This document shows, piece after piece, positions 6,500-16,885 of a DNA stretch of 36,194 nt; position 1 is the first letter of the stretch; each line of letters starts with the position of its first letter. The position numbers were made by a program, and so were the translations under genes. The stretch comes from Sphingomonas sp. Lineage in GTDB: Bacteria > Pseudomonadota > Alphaproteobacteria > Sphingomonadales > Sphingomonadaceae. Location: assembly GCF_023266535.1 (NCBI RefSeq), contig NZ_JAHFPY010000018.1, positions 1-36,194 on the forward strand, given 5' to 3'. The notes below the pieces were generated by a model. That model ran no database searches. It saw only the letters and a program-made list of their open reading frames with translations, and had not been told where the DNA came from.

Positions 6500-9153
6500 G
6501 CCGCCACCTTCTCTAGTGCCTTGCGGACAGCCTGCAGCGCTTCTTCGGCCTTCGAGCCGGAGGGCCCACCGCCCTGCGCCATGTCGGGACGGCCGCCGCC
6601 GCCCTGCCCGCCCATGGCTTCGACCGCGGCCTTGACCAGCTCCACCGCCGAAACCTGCCCAACCAGATCGTCGGTGACGCCCACCGCGACGCTGCCGCGG
6701 CCTTCGTTGACCGCCACCAGCGCGGCGACGCCGCTGCCGAGGCGCTGTTTCATGCCGTCGACCTCGCCACGCAGCCCCTTGGGATCGAGGCCCTCGACCA
6801 CCTGGCCAAGGAAGGCATGTCCTCCGACCTGTTCGGGCCCCGCCGCTTCGGCCTTGCCCCCTCCGCCCATGGCCAGCGCCTTTTTGACGTCGGCGAGCTC
6901 GCGCTCGAGCTTGCGGGCATTCTCGACCAGCGCGGCAACCCGGGCTGGAACCTCGTCAGGCGAAGCCTTCAGCGCCGCCGCGGCTTCCTTGAGCTTCTCG
7001 TCGCGGCCATTGAGCCATTGCCGGGCCGCTTCGCCGGTCAGCGCTTCGATCCGGCGCACACCCGATGAAACCGCGCTTTCCGAGACGATCTTGAAGATGG
7101 CGATGTCGCCGGTCGCGGCGACATGGGTGCCACCACACAGCTCGACCGAATAAAAGCGGCTGTCGTCCTCGCGGCCCATGCTGAGCACGCGGACCTCGTC
7201 GCCATATTTCTCGCCGAACAGGGCCAGCGCCCCGGACTCGACCGCCTCGTCCGGGGTCATCAAGCGGGTGGCGACCGGCTCGTTGGCGCGGATTTCGGCG
7301 TTCACATCGGCCTCGATCAGGGCGATTTCGTCGCTTGTCAGTGCTTTGGGGTGCGAGAAATCGAACCGCAGGCGGTCCGGCGCGACCAGGCTGCCCTTTT
7401 GCGTCACATGCTCGCCAAGCCGGTTGCGCAGCGCGGCGTGGAGCAGATGGGTCGCGCTGTGGTTGGCGCGGGTCGCTGTACGCCGCTCGATGTCGACCTG
7501 CTGCAGCAGCACGTCGCCGACACTGACCGCACCTTTAGCCACCCTCGTTTTGAGCGCGTGCAGCTTGCCCAGTGGTTTCGACGTATCCTGAACTTCGCCT
7601 TCGAACCCTATGAGCGAACTAAGTTTTCCGGCATCGCCAACCTGCCCGCCGCTCTCGCCATAGAAGGGCGTCTGGTTGAGGATGATGGTGACCGTTTCGC
7701 CCTGCTTTGCGTCATCGACTCGATCACCTTCCTTGACCAGGGCCAGCACCACGCCCTCGCCTTCATGGCCCGAATAGCCGGTGAATTCGGTCGCGCCGAC
7801 CTCCTCGGCGATATCGTACCATAGCTCGTCGGAGGCCTTCTCTCCTGATCCCTTCCAGGCGGCGCGGGCGGCGGCCTTCTGTTCGGCCATGGCGACATCA
7901 AAGCCGGCGCGATCGACGTTGAGGCCGCGGGCGCGGAGCGCGTCCTCGGTCAGATCGTAGGGGAAACCAAAGGTGTCATAGAGCTTGAAGGCGGTCTCAC
8001 CGGGCAGCGTGCCGCCCGCGGCCAGGTCGCCGGTCGCCTCGTCGAGCAGCTTGAGGCCGTTGGCCAGCGTCTGGCGGAAGCGGGTTTCCTCCTGCAACAG
8101 CGTCGCCTCAATTAGCGGCTGGGCGCGGACTAGCTCGGGATAAGCGCTGCCCATTTCGGCCACCAGCTCGGGCACCAGGCGCCACATCAGCGGCTCCTTG
8201 GCGCCGAGCAGATGGGCGTGGCGCATGGCGCGGCGCATGATGCGGCGCAGGACATAGCCGCGCCCCTCATTGGCCGGCAGCACGCCGTCGGCGACGAGGA
8301 AGCCCGAGGCGCGAAGGTGATCGGCGATGACCCGGTGCGAGGCTTGTTGCTGGCCCTCGGCGCGGGTCCTGGTAAGCTCTTCCGAAGCGGCGATCAGCGC
8401 CTTGAACGTGTCGGTGTCATAATTGTCGGTGACGCCCTGCAGCACCGCGGCGACGCGCTCGAGGCCCATGCCGGTGTCGATGCTCTTCTTGGGCAGCTCG
8501 GAGACGATTTCGCCCGCCGCCTGCTCGAACTGCATGAACACCAGGTTCCAGATCTCGACGAAGCGGTCGCCGTCCTCGTCGGGGCTGCCCGGCGGGCCGC
8601 CCGGGATGTGATCGCCGTGGTCGTAGAAAATCTCCGAACAGGGACCGCAGGGGCCATCGTCGCCCATCGCCCAGAAATTGTCCTTGGTCGGGATGCGGAT
8701 GATGCGGCTTTCGGGCAGGCCGGCAACCTTCTTCCACAGGTCGAACGCTTCGTCGTCGGTGTGGTAGACGGTCGCGGTCAGCCGGTCCGGATGAAGCCCC
8801 CATTCCCTGGTGATCAGTGTCCAGGCGTGATGGATCGCCTGTTCCTTGAAATAATCACCGAAGGAGAAATTCCCCAGCATTTCAAAGAAAGTGTGGTGGC
8901 GCGCGGTGTAACCGACATTGTCGAGATCATTGTGCTTGCCGCCGGCACGGACGCATTTCTGCGACGAAGCTGCGGTCACATAGGGGCGCGTCTCGAGGCC
9001 GGTGAAGACATTCTTGAACGGCACCATGCCGGCGTTGACGAACATCAAGGTCGGGTCGTTGTGCGGCACCAGCGGTGCCGATGGCACCCGCGCATGGCCG
9101 TTCCGTTCGAAATAATCGAGGAAGCCGCGGCGGATGTCGTTGGTCGATGTCAT
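6496..9153 (-). CDS. alaS: Alanyl-tRNA synthetase
   Basis: Charges tRNA-Ala in the cytoplasm. At 885 residues it has the full bacterial architecture: a class II catalytic core at the N-terminus ([13 protein letters not shown] start, motif around [10 protein letters not shown] and [16 protein letters not shown]), tRNA-recognition middle, the editing domain with zinc-type HxxxH (NHSATHLLH, near residue 562) and CGGTH (near 672), and the C-terminal C-Ala domain. ATG 9153 ([10 protein letters not shown]) is chosen; a 12-codon upstream extension lacks conservation-like features. The long hydrophilic glycine-rich stretch near the C-terminus ([13 protein letters not shown]) is usual for the family. 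It is 45 bases downstream of the epimerase gene on the same strand. Confidence 0.97.
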   Translation of the reverse strand: MTSTNDIRRGFLDYFERNGHARVPSAPLVPHNDPTLMFVNAGMVPFKNVFTGLETRPYVTAASSQKCVRAGGKHNDLDNVGYTARHHTFFEMLGNFSFGDYFKEQAIHHAWTLITREWGLHPDRLTATVYHTDDEAFDLWKKVAGLPESRIIRIPTKDNFWAMGDDGPCGPCSEIFYDHGDHIPGGPPGSPDEDGDRFVEIWNLVFMQFEQAAGEIVSELPKKSIDTGMGLERVAAVLQGVTDNYDTDTFKALIAASEELTRTRAEGQQQASHRVIADHLRASGFLVADGVLPANEGRGYVLRRIMRRAMRHAHLLGAKEPLMWRLVPELVAEMGSAYPELVRAQPLIEATLLQEETRFRQTLANGLKLLDEATGDLAAGGTLPGETAFKLYDTFGFPYDLTEDALRARGLNVDRAGFDVAMAEQKAAARAAWKGSGEKASDELWYDIAEEVGATEFTGYSGHEGEGVVLALVKEGDRVDDAKQGETVTIILNQTPFYGESGGQVGDAGKLSSLIGFEGEVQDTSKPLGKLHALKTRVAKGAVSVGDVLLQQVDIERRTATRANHSATHLLHAALRNRLGEHVTQKGSLVAPDRLRFDFSHPKALTSDEIALIEADVNAEIRANEPVATRLMTPDEAVESGALALFGEKYGDEVRVLSMGREDDSRFYSVELCGGTHVAATGDIAIFKIVSESAVSSGVRRIEALTGEAARQWLNGRDEKLKEAAAALKASPDEVPARVAALVENARKLERELADVKKALAMGGGGKAEAAGPEQVGGHAFLGQVVEGLDPKGLRGEVDGMKQRLGSGVAALVAVNEGRGSVAVGVTDDLVGQVSAVELVKAAVEAMGGQGGGGRPDMAQGGGPSGSKAEEALQAVRKALEKVAA

Positions 9154-9198
9154 AAGAAAACAGATACGGTTCTTGCTGCATTGCGGCAAGACGTGGTG

Positions 9199-10050
9199 TC
9201 AGCGCGACGGAAGCGGGTCCCAATCGCCGGCCAGGCAGGAGTCGATGCCGTATCGCGGGATGAAGCCCAGCTCGCGCGCCGCCAGACCGCCGTCATAGAC
9301 ACGGTCGATCGAGCTCGGTGGTAGCCAGCCGTTTGACGTCATTTCCTCAATCAGGCCGGGGCAGCGGCGCGCGATCATCGAAGGCGCATCGCGGACCAAT
9401 TCCTCGCAATCCTCGGGCCGGAAGGGCGTGGCGGCGCTGATGACATAGGTAGCCGCTGATCCGGAGCGCGCCAGCGCCAAAGCATGGGCCTCGGCGACAT
9501 CCCGGCGGTCGATGCCGCGATAGAGGCGGTACCAGGCCATATCTTCGGCCGGTTCAGGGAAGCAGCGCGACATGCGCAGTGACGTCACGCACATCGTGCC
9601 ACCCGCTGTCGCCACCAGGCGCTCCGCCTCTAGTTTGGTTTCATCGTAGATATCGCGGGGCTCGGGCTCGCGCCGCTCGTCAACCCAGGCGGCCTTTCCC
9701 TCGGCTTCCAGAGCATGGCCGTAGAGCGAGGTGGTGCTGGTCAGGACGAAGTGACCGGCATTCATCGCCAGAGCCAGGTCGATCAGCTGCGCCGTCGCCT
9801 CGACATTGGTCCGGCGGAAGTCCGCATCGCTGTGCATGCCAACGTGCGGCGCGTGGAGCGCGGCAGTATGAATGATCGCTTCGATGCCACCGAGCCGATG
9901 ACGCCACGCCGCCACGTCGCCGCAATCGCCGACAATGGCGACATGTTCGCCAGGCTTCAGGTCGAGCCCGATGACGTCATGGTCCGCAGCAAGACGCGCG
10001 GCGACGCCGCTGCCGATCAATCCCGCCGCTCCGGTCACCAGGACGCGCAT
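9199..10050 (-). CDS. NAD(P)-dependent epimerase/dehydratase family protein
   Basis: A 283-residue extended short-chain dehydrogenase. The nucleotide-binding loop GAAGLIG (7-13) and the acidic D30 after the second strand favour NAD. Catalytic residues appear as the Thr/Ser run TSTTS (104-108) and Y135xxxK139 (IYDETK). This family acts on nucleotide sugars or related substrates; the actual substrate cannot be read from sequence. The start has a good Shine-Dalgarno (AGGGGAGAGG directly upstream of ATG 10050). It is divergent from mtgA and lies upstream of alaS, to which it has no obvious functional link. Confidence 0.88.
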   Translation of the reverse strand: MRVLVTGAAGLIGSGVAARLAADHDVIGLDLKPGEHVAIVGDCGDVAAWRHRLGGIEAIIHTAALHAPHVGMHSDADFRRTNVEATAQLIDLALAMNAGHFVLTSTTSLYGHALEAEGKAAWVDERREPEPRDIYDETKLEAERLVATAGGTMCVTSLRMSRCFPEPAEDMAWYRLYRGIDRRDVAEAHALALARSGSAATYVISAATPFRPEDCEELVRDAPSMIARRCPGLIEEMTSNGWLPPSSIDRVYDGGLAARELGFIPRYGIDSCLAGDWDPLPSR

Positions 10051-10098
10051 GCCTCTCCCCTAATTGCCACCACGACAAAGGCTGATTAGGCATCGGTC

Positions 10099-11076
10099 AT
10101 GGCCAAGCGTTCGTCCAGCATCCCGACCTACAAGCGCCGACGCAAGGGCCGCCGCGGCCTGTTCGGCTGGATCTGGCGAATCGTCCTGTTCCTGCTCCTG
10201 TTCAGCATCGCCTGGGTGGCCGTCTACCGCTTCGTCCCGCCGCCGATCACGGCGACGATGCTCGGCGATTTCTTCGCCGGGCGCGGGGTCAACAAGGATT
10301 GGATGAACCTCAACGAGATGGACCGCGACATGGTCCGCGCCGCGATCGCCGCCGAAGACGGAAAATTCTGTCAGCATTCGGGCTTTGACTGGGACGCGAT
10401 CAGCGATGCTGCCCGCCGCAACGCCTCGGGCGGCCGGATCCGCGGCGGTTCGACCATCAGCCAGCAGACCGCCAAGAACGTCTTCCTGTGGCAGGGCGGC
10501 GGCTATGCCCGCAAAGGCGTGGAAGCCTATTTCACCTTCCTGATCGAGCACCTCTGGGGGAAGCGGCGGATCATGGAGGTTTATCTCAACGTCGCCGAGA
10601 CGGGGATCGGCACCTATGGCGCCAACGCCGGGTCGGAGCGCTATTTCGGCCATGACGCCAGCGCGATGAGCCCGACCGAGGCGGCGCGGATCGCGGCAAT
10701 CTTGCCGCTGCCCAAGAAGCGCGGTGCAATTGCGCCCAAAGGTTTTACCCGCCGCTATGGCAACACCATCGCCGCGAGGATCGGGCAGGTCCGCCGCGAC
10801 GGGCTCGACGCCTGCGTCTACGCTGGTTCGACCGCGCCCAAGGACAAGTCGCCGCCGCCGTCCAAGGCGCCGCGCGAGCTGCCGGGCGAGGAATATGAGA
10901 CGGCGACCCCGCCGCCACCCGAAACGTCGGTCGACGAAACGCCGATCGAGCAGCCGCCGCTAACTTCAACGGCGGAAAATGAGGTGGTTGCGACGCCCCA
11001 GCCCGAAGCCAGCGAGCCGGCTGCAGCCTCGCCGCCGGCGGAGCAGCAATCGCCGCCTGCGACGCCGGCGAACTAG
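10099..11076 (+). CDS. mtgA: Monofunctional biosynthetic peptidoglycan transglycosylase
   Basis: Polymerises lipid II into glycan strands at the periplasmic face of the inner membrane. A basic cytoplasmic N-terminus and one membrane anchor (about 21-45) precede a GT51 domain. Signature motifs are EDGKFCQHSGFDW (catalytic E86), GGSTISQQTAKN (116-127) and KRRIMEVYLNVAETG (second acidic residue E160). No transpeptidase domain follows. Residues from about 250 to 325 form a low-complexity Pro/Ala/Glu-rich tail, which is longer than the usual MtgA of about 240 residues and may be a periplasmic spacer. The TAG stop shares bases with the convergent dnaE stop (CTAG, 11073-11076). Confidence 0.94.
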   Translation: MAKRSSSIPTYKRRRKGRRGLFGWIWRIVLFLLLFSIAWVAVYRFVPPPITATMLGDFFAGRGVNKDWMNLNEMDRDMVRAAIAAEDGKFCQHSGFDWDAISDAARRNASGGRIRGGSTISQQTAKNVFLWQGGGYARKGVEAYFTFLIEHLWGKRRIMEVYLNVAETGIGTYGANAGSERYFGHDASAMSPTEAARIAAILPLPKKRGAIAPKGFTRRYGNTIAARIGQVRRDGLDACVYAGSTAPKDKSPPPSKAPRELPGEEYETATPPPPETSVDETPIEQPPLTSTAENEVVATPQPEASEPAAASPPAEQQSPPATPAN

Positions 11077-14000
11077 CCGACCAGGGCGAGCCTGGGCGGT
11101 TCTTGAGCGCTGAGTTCGACCGCGCCCTCGCCGAGGATTCGGGTCAGCCGCGCAGCAAGGTCGGCATCGAGGTTGAAGTCGCGGCCCAGCAACAGGCTTG
11201 CCTCCCGGCCCCCGCTGACCGGCACGGTTGCGCGGACCATCCCATTGCCGCCCTTGGCCGACGCCAGTTCGCTTGCAATCAGCGGGATAAAGCCGGCATC
11301 GGCCAGGTGCAGGACCAGCTGCAGGCGCGACCGCTTGGCCAGGCTGTCGAGCGGCTGGAAGCGCTTGATCGCCACCCGAGGCGTCTCGTCGCCCGGCCGG
11401 CGATCGAGCTCGACGGTCAGAAGGCCACACGCGCCCGACTTGGCGGCGCTTTCCAGCGCGGCCGACGGCTCGTCATCAAACACCATCGCTTCATATTGGC
11501 CGGACGCATCGGATATGGTCGCCATCAGGTAGCGGCGGCCCTTGGCCGACGTCCGCCAGCGCGTGCTTTCGACCAGGCCAGCCATGGTCGCCGACGAGCG
11601 CCCTTCGGTCAGCGGCATTCCGGACAGTTCGGCAAAGCTGCGCACCTTGTGCGCCGCCAGCAGGTGGCGCTGGGCATCGACCGGATGGGCCGAGAAGTAG
11701 AAACCAAAGGCCTCGCGCTCGGCCGCCATCCGCTCGGCCAGGGTCCAGCGCGCGTCGCGTGGCAGGCGAATCGGCGCCACACCGCTGTCCGAACCGCCAC
11801 CGAACAGGCCATGCTGGCCGCTGGTCCGCTGGTCGTGAGCGGAGGCGGCATGGGCGAGGATCGTTTCGGCGGCGGCGAACACCGACGGGCGATCGGCGTT
11901 CAGCGCATCAAAGGCTCCTGCCCCGGCCAGGCTTTCGAGCTGACGGCGGTTGAGCAGCCGGGGATCGATCCGCTCGGCAAAATCATCCAGCGATTTGAAG
12001 AGGCCTCGCCCTGCCCGCTCCGCGACCAGCGCTTCCATCGCCTTTTCGCCAACGCCCTTGAGCGCCCCCAATGCGTAACGCACCTTACCGTCTTCAACAC
12101 TGAACGCCGCTTCGGACGCGTTGACGTCAGGCGCCAGGCATTCGACTCCGCTCCGTCGGATATCCTCGACGAACAGCGACAGCTTGTCGGTTTGGGCCAT
12201 GTCGAAGCTCATCGACGCGGCGAAAAATTCGGCGGGATGATGCGCCTTCAGCCAGGCAGTGTGATAGGCGACCAGCGCATAGGCCGCGGCGTGACTCTTG
12301 TTGAAGCCGTAGCCGGCAAATTTGTCGATCAAGTCGAACAGCTCATTGGCCTTGATCGGCCCAATGTCATTCGCGGCGGCTCCTTCGATGAAGCGGGCAC
12401 GCTGCTCGTTCATCTCGCTCTGGATCTTCTTGCCCATCGCCCGGCGCAACAGGTCGGCTTCGCCAAGCGAATAGCCGGCCAGCACCTTGGCCGCCTCCAT
12501 TACCTGCTCCTGGTAGACGAAGATGCCGTAGGTCTCCGCGAGCACGCCTTCGAGCATCGGGTGCGGGTATGCGATCGGAACGCGGCCGTTCTTGCGGTCC
12601 CCAAACAGCGGGATGTTGTCCATCGGGCCCGGCCGGTAGAGCGAAACCAGCGCGATAATGTCACCGAAGTTCGACGGGCGGACCTGCGCCAGCGTCCGCC
12701 GCATGCCTTCCGATTCCAGCTGGAACACACCGACCGTATCGCCGCGCTGGAGCAGTTCGTAGACCGAAGGATCATCCCACGGCAGCGAGGCGAAATCGAC
12801 CTCGATCCCGCGCTGGGCGAGCAGCCGCTGGCCTTCCTTCAGGACCGACAGGGTCTTCAAACCGAGGAAGTCGAACTTCACCAGGCCCGCACTCTCGACA
12901 TATTTCATGTCGAACTGGGTCACCGGCATGTCCGAGCGCGGATCGCGGTAGAGCGGCACCAGCTCGCTCAGCGGCCGGTCGCCAATCACCACGCCGGCGG
13001 CATGGGTCGAGCTATGGCGCGGCAGGCCCTCCAGCTTCATCGCCAAATCGAACAGGCGCTTTACGTCCGGGTCGCCGCGATACTCTTTCTCCAGCTCGGC
13101 AACGCCATTGAGGCTTCGCTCCAAGGTCCAGGGATCGGTCGGATGATTGGGCACCAGCTTGGCCAGCCGGTCGACCTGGCCATAGCTCATCTGCAGCACG
13201 CGCCCGGTGTCCTTGAGCACCGCGCGCGCCTTCAGTCTCCCAAAGGTAATGATCTGGGCGACCTTGTCGCGGCCATATTTGCCCTGGACATAGGCAATGA
13301 CCTTGTCGCGGTGGGTTTCGCAGAAATCGATGTCGAAGTCGGGCATCGACACGCGTTCCGGGTTCAGGAACCGCTCGAACAGCAGGTTCAGCTCGATCGG
13401 GTCGAGGTCGGTGATGGTCAGCGACCAGGCGACGACGCTGCCGGCACCCGATCCGCGGCCCGGCCCGACCGGAATGTCGTTGGACTTGGCCCATTGGATG
13501 AAGTCGGCGACGATCAAGAAGTAGCCGGCGAACCCCATTCGAGTGATGACGTCGATCTCGAAATCGAGCCGCTCGCGATATTGCTGCCGCTCTTCATCCG
13601 GCCTGTCCGCCAGCCGCCGCTCCAGCCCGGCGTGCGCCTCGCGCCGCAGCGTCTCGTCCTCGTCGTCGCTCAATCGAGGCAGGATCGGCCGGCGCTGAGG
13701 CGCCGCCACCGCGCAGCGCTGGGCGATCACCGCCGTATTGGCGATCGCTTCGGGCAGCTCGGCGAACAGCTCCGCCATCATCGGGGCGGACTTCAGCCAG
13801 GCTTCCGGCGAGGAGGTCCGTCGATCGCTGTTCTCAACATAGGTCGACCCGGCGATGCACAACATCGCGTCGTGCGCGGCATGGAATTGGGGCTCGGCAT
13901 ATTGCGCCGGGTTGGTCGCGACCAAGGGCAGGTCCAGCGCATAGGCCAGGTCGATCAGGCGGGCTTCCGCGGCCTCCTCGGCCGGATCGCCGCGCCGCGA

Positions 14001-14516
14001 CAGCTCAATGTAGAGGCGGTCGGGAAACAGCGCCTTCAAGCGCCCCGCATAGGTTCCCGCCTTGTCGGCCTGTCCGTCAGCGAACAGGCGGGCCAACGCA
14101 CCCTCGCCGCCAGCGGTTAGAGCGATCAGCCCCTCGGTCGCGCCCTCGAGCGCGGCGAAGGGCACATGGGGTTCCTGCTCGATCGGGCGATCAAGATGCG
14201 ACGAGGACACCAACCGGCAGAGATTGTCGTAGCCGGCCTCGTCCTGGGCCAGCAGCACCAGCCAGTCGAGCGCGCCCGGCGGGCCGATATCGTCGGGCCG
14301 CGCCAGCGCCAGCATCGCCCCGACAATCGGCTGCACGCCTTCGGCCATGCAGGCTTCGCCGAACGGCATCGCCGCGTAGAGGCCGTTGCGGTCGTTAAGC
14401 GCGATCGCCGGAAAGCCGAGCTTCTTGGCCTGCTTGGCGATTGCCTTCGGCTCGATGGCGCCCTCGAGCATGGTGAAGGAGGAAAAAACGCGAAGCGGAA
14501 CGTAGGGCGCGGACAT
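11073..14516 (-). CDS. dnaE: DNA polymerase III subunit alpha
   Basis: Catalytic subunit of the replicative polymerase, 1147 residues. An N-terminal PHP domain (about 1-270) is followed by the C-family polymerase core. GPGRGSGAGS (351-360) and PDFDIDF (392-398, catalytic D395 and D397) are intact; the third aspartate lies further on in the palm. The C-terminal half carries the helix-hairpin-helix and OB-fold regions (for example the stretch GRSSATMAGLVESTRWR). It lacks the shape of the mutagenic DnaE2, and no imuA/imuB lies beside it, so this is the main replicase. The stop overlaps mtgA's stop on the other strand. Confidence 0.96.
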   Translation of the reverse strand: MSAPYVPLRVFSSFTMLEGAIEPKAIAKQAKKLGFPAIALNDRNGLYAAMPFGEACMAEGVQPIVGAMLALARPDDIGPPGALDWLVLLAQDEAGYDNLCRLVSSSHLDRPIEQEPHVPFAALEGATEGLIALTAGGEGALARLFADGQADKAGTYAGRLKALFPDRLYIELSRRGDPAEEAAEARLIDLAYALDLPLVATNPAQYAEPQFHAAHDAMLCIAGSTYVENSDRRTSSPEAWLKSAPMMAELFAELPEAIANTAVIAQRCAVAAPQRRPILPRLSDDEDETLRREAHAGLERRLADRPDEERQQYRERLDFEIDVITRMGFAGYFLIVADFIQWAKSNDIPVGPGRGSGAGSVVAWSLTITDLDPIELNLLFERFLNPERVSMPDFDIDFCETHRDKVIAYVQGKYGRDKVAQIITFGRLKARAVLKDTGRVLQMSYGQVDRLAKLVPNHPTDPWTLERSLNGVAELEKEYRGDPDVKRLFDLAMKLEGLPRHSSTHAAGVVIGDRPLSELVPLYRDPRSDMPVTQFDMKYVESAGLVKFDFLGLKTLSVLKEGQRLLAQRGIEVDFASLPWDDPSVYELLQRGDTVGVFQLESEGMRRTLAQVRPSNFGDIIALVSLYRPGPMDNIPLFGDRKNGRVPIAYPHPMLEGVLAETYGIFVYQEQVMEAAKVLAGYSLGEADLLRRAMGKKIQSEMNEQRARFIEGAAANDIGPIKANELFDLIDKFAGYGFNKSHAAAYALVAYHTAWLKAHHPAEFFAASMSFDMAQTDKLSLFVEDIRRSGVECLAPDVNASEAAFSVEDGKVRYALGALKGVGEKAMEALVAERAGRGLFKSLDDFAERIDPRLLNRRQLESLAGAGAFDALNADRPSVFAAAETILAHAASAHDQRTSGQHGLFGGGSDSGVAPIRLPRDARWTLAERMAAEREAFGFYFSAHPVDAQRHLLAAHKVRSFAELSGMPLTEGRSSATMAGLVESTRWRTSAKGRRYLMATISDASGQYEAMVFDDEPSAALESAAKSGACGLLTVELDRRPGDETPRVAIKRFQPLDSLAKRSRLQLVLHLADAGFIPLIASELASAKGGNGMVRATVPVSGGREASLLLGRDFNLDADLAARLTRILGEGAVELSAQEPPRLALVG

Positions 14517-14585
14517 TGCCCGCGACTATGGGGAATGCGCTCCCGAATCGCCAGCGCTTGGGCCGGACTTATCCCCAGTTTTACG

Positions 14586-15089
14586 TCAACCCTTTGGCTT
14601 CGCCTTTGGGTGATAGGTGAAGTCGAAATTGGTCGACCAGGTCACCCCGAAATCAGTCGACTGCTCGCCGAACTGCCGGACGGACCCGTCGCCATTCTTC
14701 GAATAGGTCATCCGGATGATCGCGTCCTTGCCGGGGCCGTTGACCCCTTTCCAGTCGCCAACCAGCACCATCTTGCCGTCGACCAGTCCGCCGACAAAAT
14801 CGACCCGTGCGTTGGAGCTGTCGACCCAGGTCTGCCGCCATCGTCCGTCGACATAATTGTTGAGACTGCCGCCCCCGGCGCTCTGGAGCGGCATCCAATT
14901 CTCCCGCACCACGCAATTGCCGTAGAGCTTTTCGATACGGCTGTTGGCGACGACGTTTGTCTTGCCGGTCGGAGTAACCTCCCATTCGCCGACCCAGAAA
15001 TCGAACTGGTTATGCTCGGGCGCGGAGCAGGCGGGCGGCGGCGGGGCCGGCGCCTGCAACAACATCAAGGCTAAGGTGGCTACGATCAT
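14586..15089 (-). CDS. Secreted calycin-like protein (DUF1579-like)
   Basis: A 167-residue protein with a signal peptide (about 1-13, then a Pro/Ala-rich segment) and the motif FDFWVGEWEV near residues 29-38. This F-W-x-G-x-W pattern marks small beta-barrel, lipocalin-like proteins related to DUF1579. Further Trp-rich strands (ENWMPLQ, GRWRQTWVD, VGDWKG) support a barrel that may bind a small hydrophobic ligand in the periplasm. The ligand is unknown. The Shine-Dalgarno GGAGG five bases before ATG 15089 fixes the start. Two cysteines in the mature part (CSAPEH and YGNCVV) may pair. Confidence 0.72.
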   Translation of the reverse strand: MIVATLALMLLQAPAPPPPACSAPEHNQFDFWVGEWEVTPTGKTNVVANSRIEKLYGNCVVRENWMPLQSAGGGSLNNYVDGRWRQTWVDSSNARVDFVGGLVDGKMVLVGDWKGVNGPGKDAIIRMTYSKNGDGSVRQFGEQSTDFGVTWSTNFDFTYHPKAKPKG

Positions 15090-15162
15090 ATGGACCTCCC
15101 GCCGTCACGCTTCGGGGTCCACCGCCGGTCGGCAAGCCGATTTCGACGGAACGCGGGCTGGC

Positions 15163-15642
15163 TTAGAGCACCGCCTCGATATCGCGCGTCAGATCCTCGG
15201 GCTTGGTCTGCGGCGGGTAGCGTTTCAGCACCTTGCCGGCGCGGTTGATAAGGAATTTGGTGAAATTCCACTTGATCGACCTGGAGCCGAGCAGGCCGGA
15301 CGCTTCATCCTTCAGATATTGGTAGATCGGCGCGGCATGGTCGCCGTTGACGTCAATCTTGCCCATCACCGGGAAGCTGACGTCATAGGTCAGCTTGCAG
15401 AAATTGGCGATTTCCTCGGCATTTCCGGGCTCCTGCGAGCCGAACTGGTTGCAGGGAAAGCCGATCACCGAGAAGCCCTTGCCGTCATATTTGCGCTGCA
15501 GCGCCTCGAGCCCCTCATATTGCGGGGTGAAGCCGCATTTCGAAGCGACGTTGACGACCAGCATCACCTCGCCCTTGTGCGAGCTAAGATCGGTGGTCGA
15601 CCCGTCGGGCGCGGTGACGGGGATGGAGGTGATTTCGGTCAT
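15163..15642 (-). CDS. Glutathione/thioredoxin peroxidase
   Basis: Reduces hydroperoxides. A 159-residue protein with the GPx family motifs: NVASKCGFTPQY with peroxidatic C36, FPCNQFGSQEPG with Q66, and KWNFTKFLI with W125. C82 (FCKLTY) matches the resolving cysteine of thioredoxin-dependent bacterial members such as E. coli BtuE, so thioredoxin is the likelier reductant. No signal peptide; cytoplasmic. The start codon overlaps the stop of the upstream membrane protein (15639-15642, ATGA) and has GGGAG as ribosome-binding site. Confidence 0.93.
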   Translation of the reverse strand: MTEITSIPVTAPDGSTTDLSSHKGEVMLVVNVASKCGFTPQYEGLEALQRKYDGKGFSVIGFPCNQFGSQEPGNAEEIANFCKLTYDVSFPVMGKIDVNGDHAAPIYQYLKDEASGLLGSRSIKWNFTKFLINRAGKVLKRYPPQTKPEDLTRDIEAVL

Positions 15643-16211
15643 TGCCGCTTCTCCCAGTAATCGGCTTGCTGGCGCTGAATCTTGCTGAATACCTCCGCTG
15701 CCCGCTCGATGTTTAGCAATTGCGGTACGCGGCTTAGGGCAGGCGTCCAGGAGTCCATTCCTCTGTGAAACCCTCGAGAGGTCCAGTCGCCATCACCGAA
15801 GCGAATCGTACCCCGCCCCGATCGACGTTCATTCAGGGTCATCGGCGGCAGGTCCGAGATCATCAACGCAGTGGTCTTCGAAAACATGCCGATCCGTTCA
15901 ATGATGATCCTTTGGTCGGTCAGTTCATAGCGAGTCCCACGACGAACCCAGATGTCGACCAGAAACCGACCAAACACGAAATACAGCCCAACCAAAACAA
16001 AAGGGATGCCCCACACGGCAAAAAAGCCGGGCGCACCAATTGTGAGGACGCTTGCCTCCCAAAAGATTGCAAAACCGCACCAAAGAAAACTGAAAGGGAT
16101 CAAAAATACATCTCTTGCTGAAAACAGCAGTCCGCCTCCGGGCTGCCCCTTCCAGAGCGTCCTTTCTCCCGGCAACCGCATCTGGAATCGCGCGGCAGTG
16201 TAGTCACTCAC
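15639..16211 (-). CDS. Two-pass membrane protein with PH-like domain, function unknown
   Basis: A 190-residue protein. Two hydrophobic segments (about 34-55 and 61-80) are followed by a strand-rich part with RYELTDQRIIIERIG, a pattern typical of bacterial PH-like (bPH) domains attached to membrane hairpins. Function is unknown. The start is a GTG at 16211 overlapping the lolD TAG stop by one base; the stop overlaps the start of the peroxidase gene. It therefore sits in a run of coupled genes. The middle of the gene (about 15940-16110) is clearly richer in A/T than its neighbours, which may mean a later arrival in the operon. Confidence 0.72.
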   Translation of the reverse strand: MSDYTAARFQMRLPGERTLWKGQPGGGLLFSARDVFLIPFSFLWCGFAIFWEASVLTIGAPGFFAVWGIPFVLVGLYFVFGRFLVDIWVRRGTRYELTDQRIIIERIGMFSKTTALMISDLPPMTLNERRSGRGTIRFGDGDWTSRGFHRGMDSWTPALSRVPQLLNIERAAEVFSKIQRQQADYWEKRQ

Positions 16212-16885
16212 TACTCCAGCACTCCTTCATGGAGCCGCACGACGCGGTCCATCTTGGCCGCGAGGCGCTCATTGTGGGTCGCGATCAGGGCGGCGCTGCC
16301 TTCGCCGCGGACCAGGGCGAGGAATTCGGCCAGCACTCGGTCAGCGGTAACCTCATCGAGGTTGCCGGTCGGCTCGTCAGCCAGCACTAGCGGCGGGCGG
16401 TTGGCCAGGGCGCGGGCGACGGCGACGCGCTGCTGCTCGCCGCCGGACAGCTTGGCCGGGCGATGGCCCCGCCGCTCGGCCAGCCCAAGCTTGTCAAGCA
16501 ATTGCGTCGCGCGGGCGCGGGCGGTGACGTCATCTGTGCCGTGGATGATCTGCGGCAAGAGGACATTTTCGAGCGCGTCGAAGTCGGGCAGCAGGTGGTG
16601 GAACTGGTAGACGAAGCCGAGCGTGTCGCGGCGGAGCGCTGTGCGGCCGTCATCGTCTAGCGTGGACGCTTCCCGGCCGGCGATGCGGATCGAACCCTCG
16701 AACCCGCCTTCGAGCAGCCCGACGGCCTGCAGCAGGGTCGATTTGCCCGACCCGGATGGACCCAATAGCGCAACAATTTCACCCGGTTGCACGGCGAGAT
16801 TGACATCGCGCAACACCTCGATCGTCACCCCGCCCTGGGTGAAGCTGCGCTTCAGGCCGCGGGTTTCGAGGACCGGCTCACTCAT
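16211..16885 (-). CDS. lolD: Lipoprotein-releasing ABC transporter ATP-binding protein
   Basis: ATPase that powers release of outer-membrane lipoproteins from the inner membrane to LolA. The 224-residue protein has Walker [10 protein letters not shown] (42-50), Q-loop Q94, ABC signature LSGGEQQ (146-152), and Walker B LVLADE (166-171) followed by PTGNLD, the typical LolD/MacB ending. It overlaps its permease partner by eight bases (16878-16885), so the two subunits are made together. A similar MacB-type role is possible, but the pairing with a LolC/E permease favours lipoprotein export. Confidence 0.94.
   Translation of the reverse strand: MSEPVLETRGLKRSFTQGGVTIEVLRDVNLAVQPGEIVALLGPSGSGKSTLLQAVGLLEGGFEGSIRIAGREASTLDDDGRTALRRDTLGFVYQFHHLLPDFDALENVLLPQIIHGTDDVTARARATQLLDKLGLAERRGHRPAKLSGGEQQRVAVARALANRPPLVLADEPTGNLDEVTADRVLAEFLALVRGEGSAALIATHNERLAAKMDRVVRLHEGVLE

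Noticed and set aside
11103..14120. 1005-codon open frame on the plus strand opposite dnaE
   Set aside because: It is the antisense of a well-supported dnaE gene in a high-GC genome where such shadow frames are expected; composition is Arg/Gln/Gly-rich and no domain is visible.
14569..14577. DnaA-box-like TTATCCCCA upstream of dnaE
   Set aside because: One mismatch to TTATCCACA and only a single site; no cluster or A/T-rich unwinding region, so no origin.
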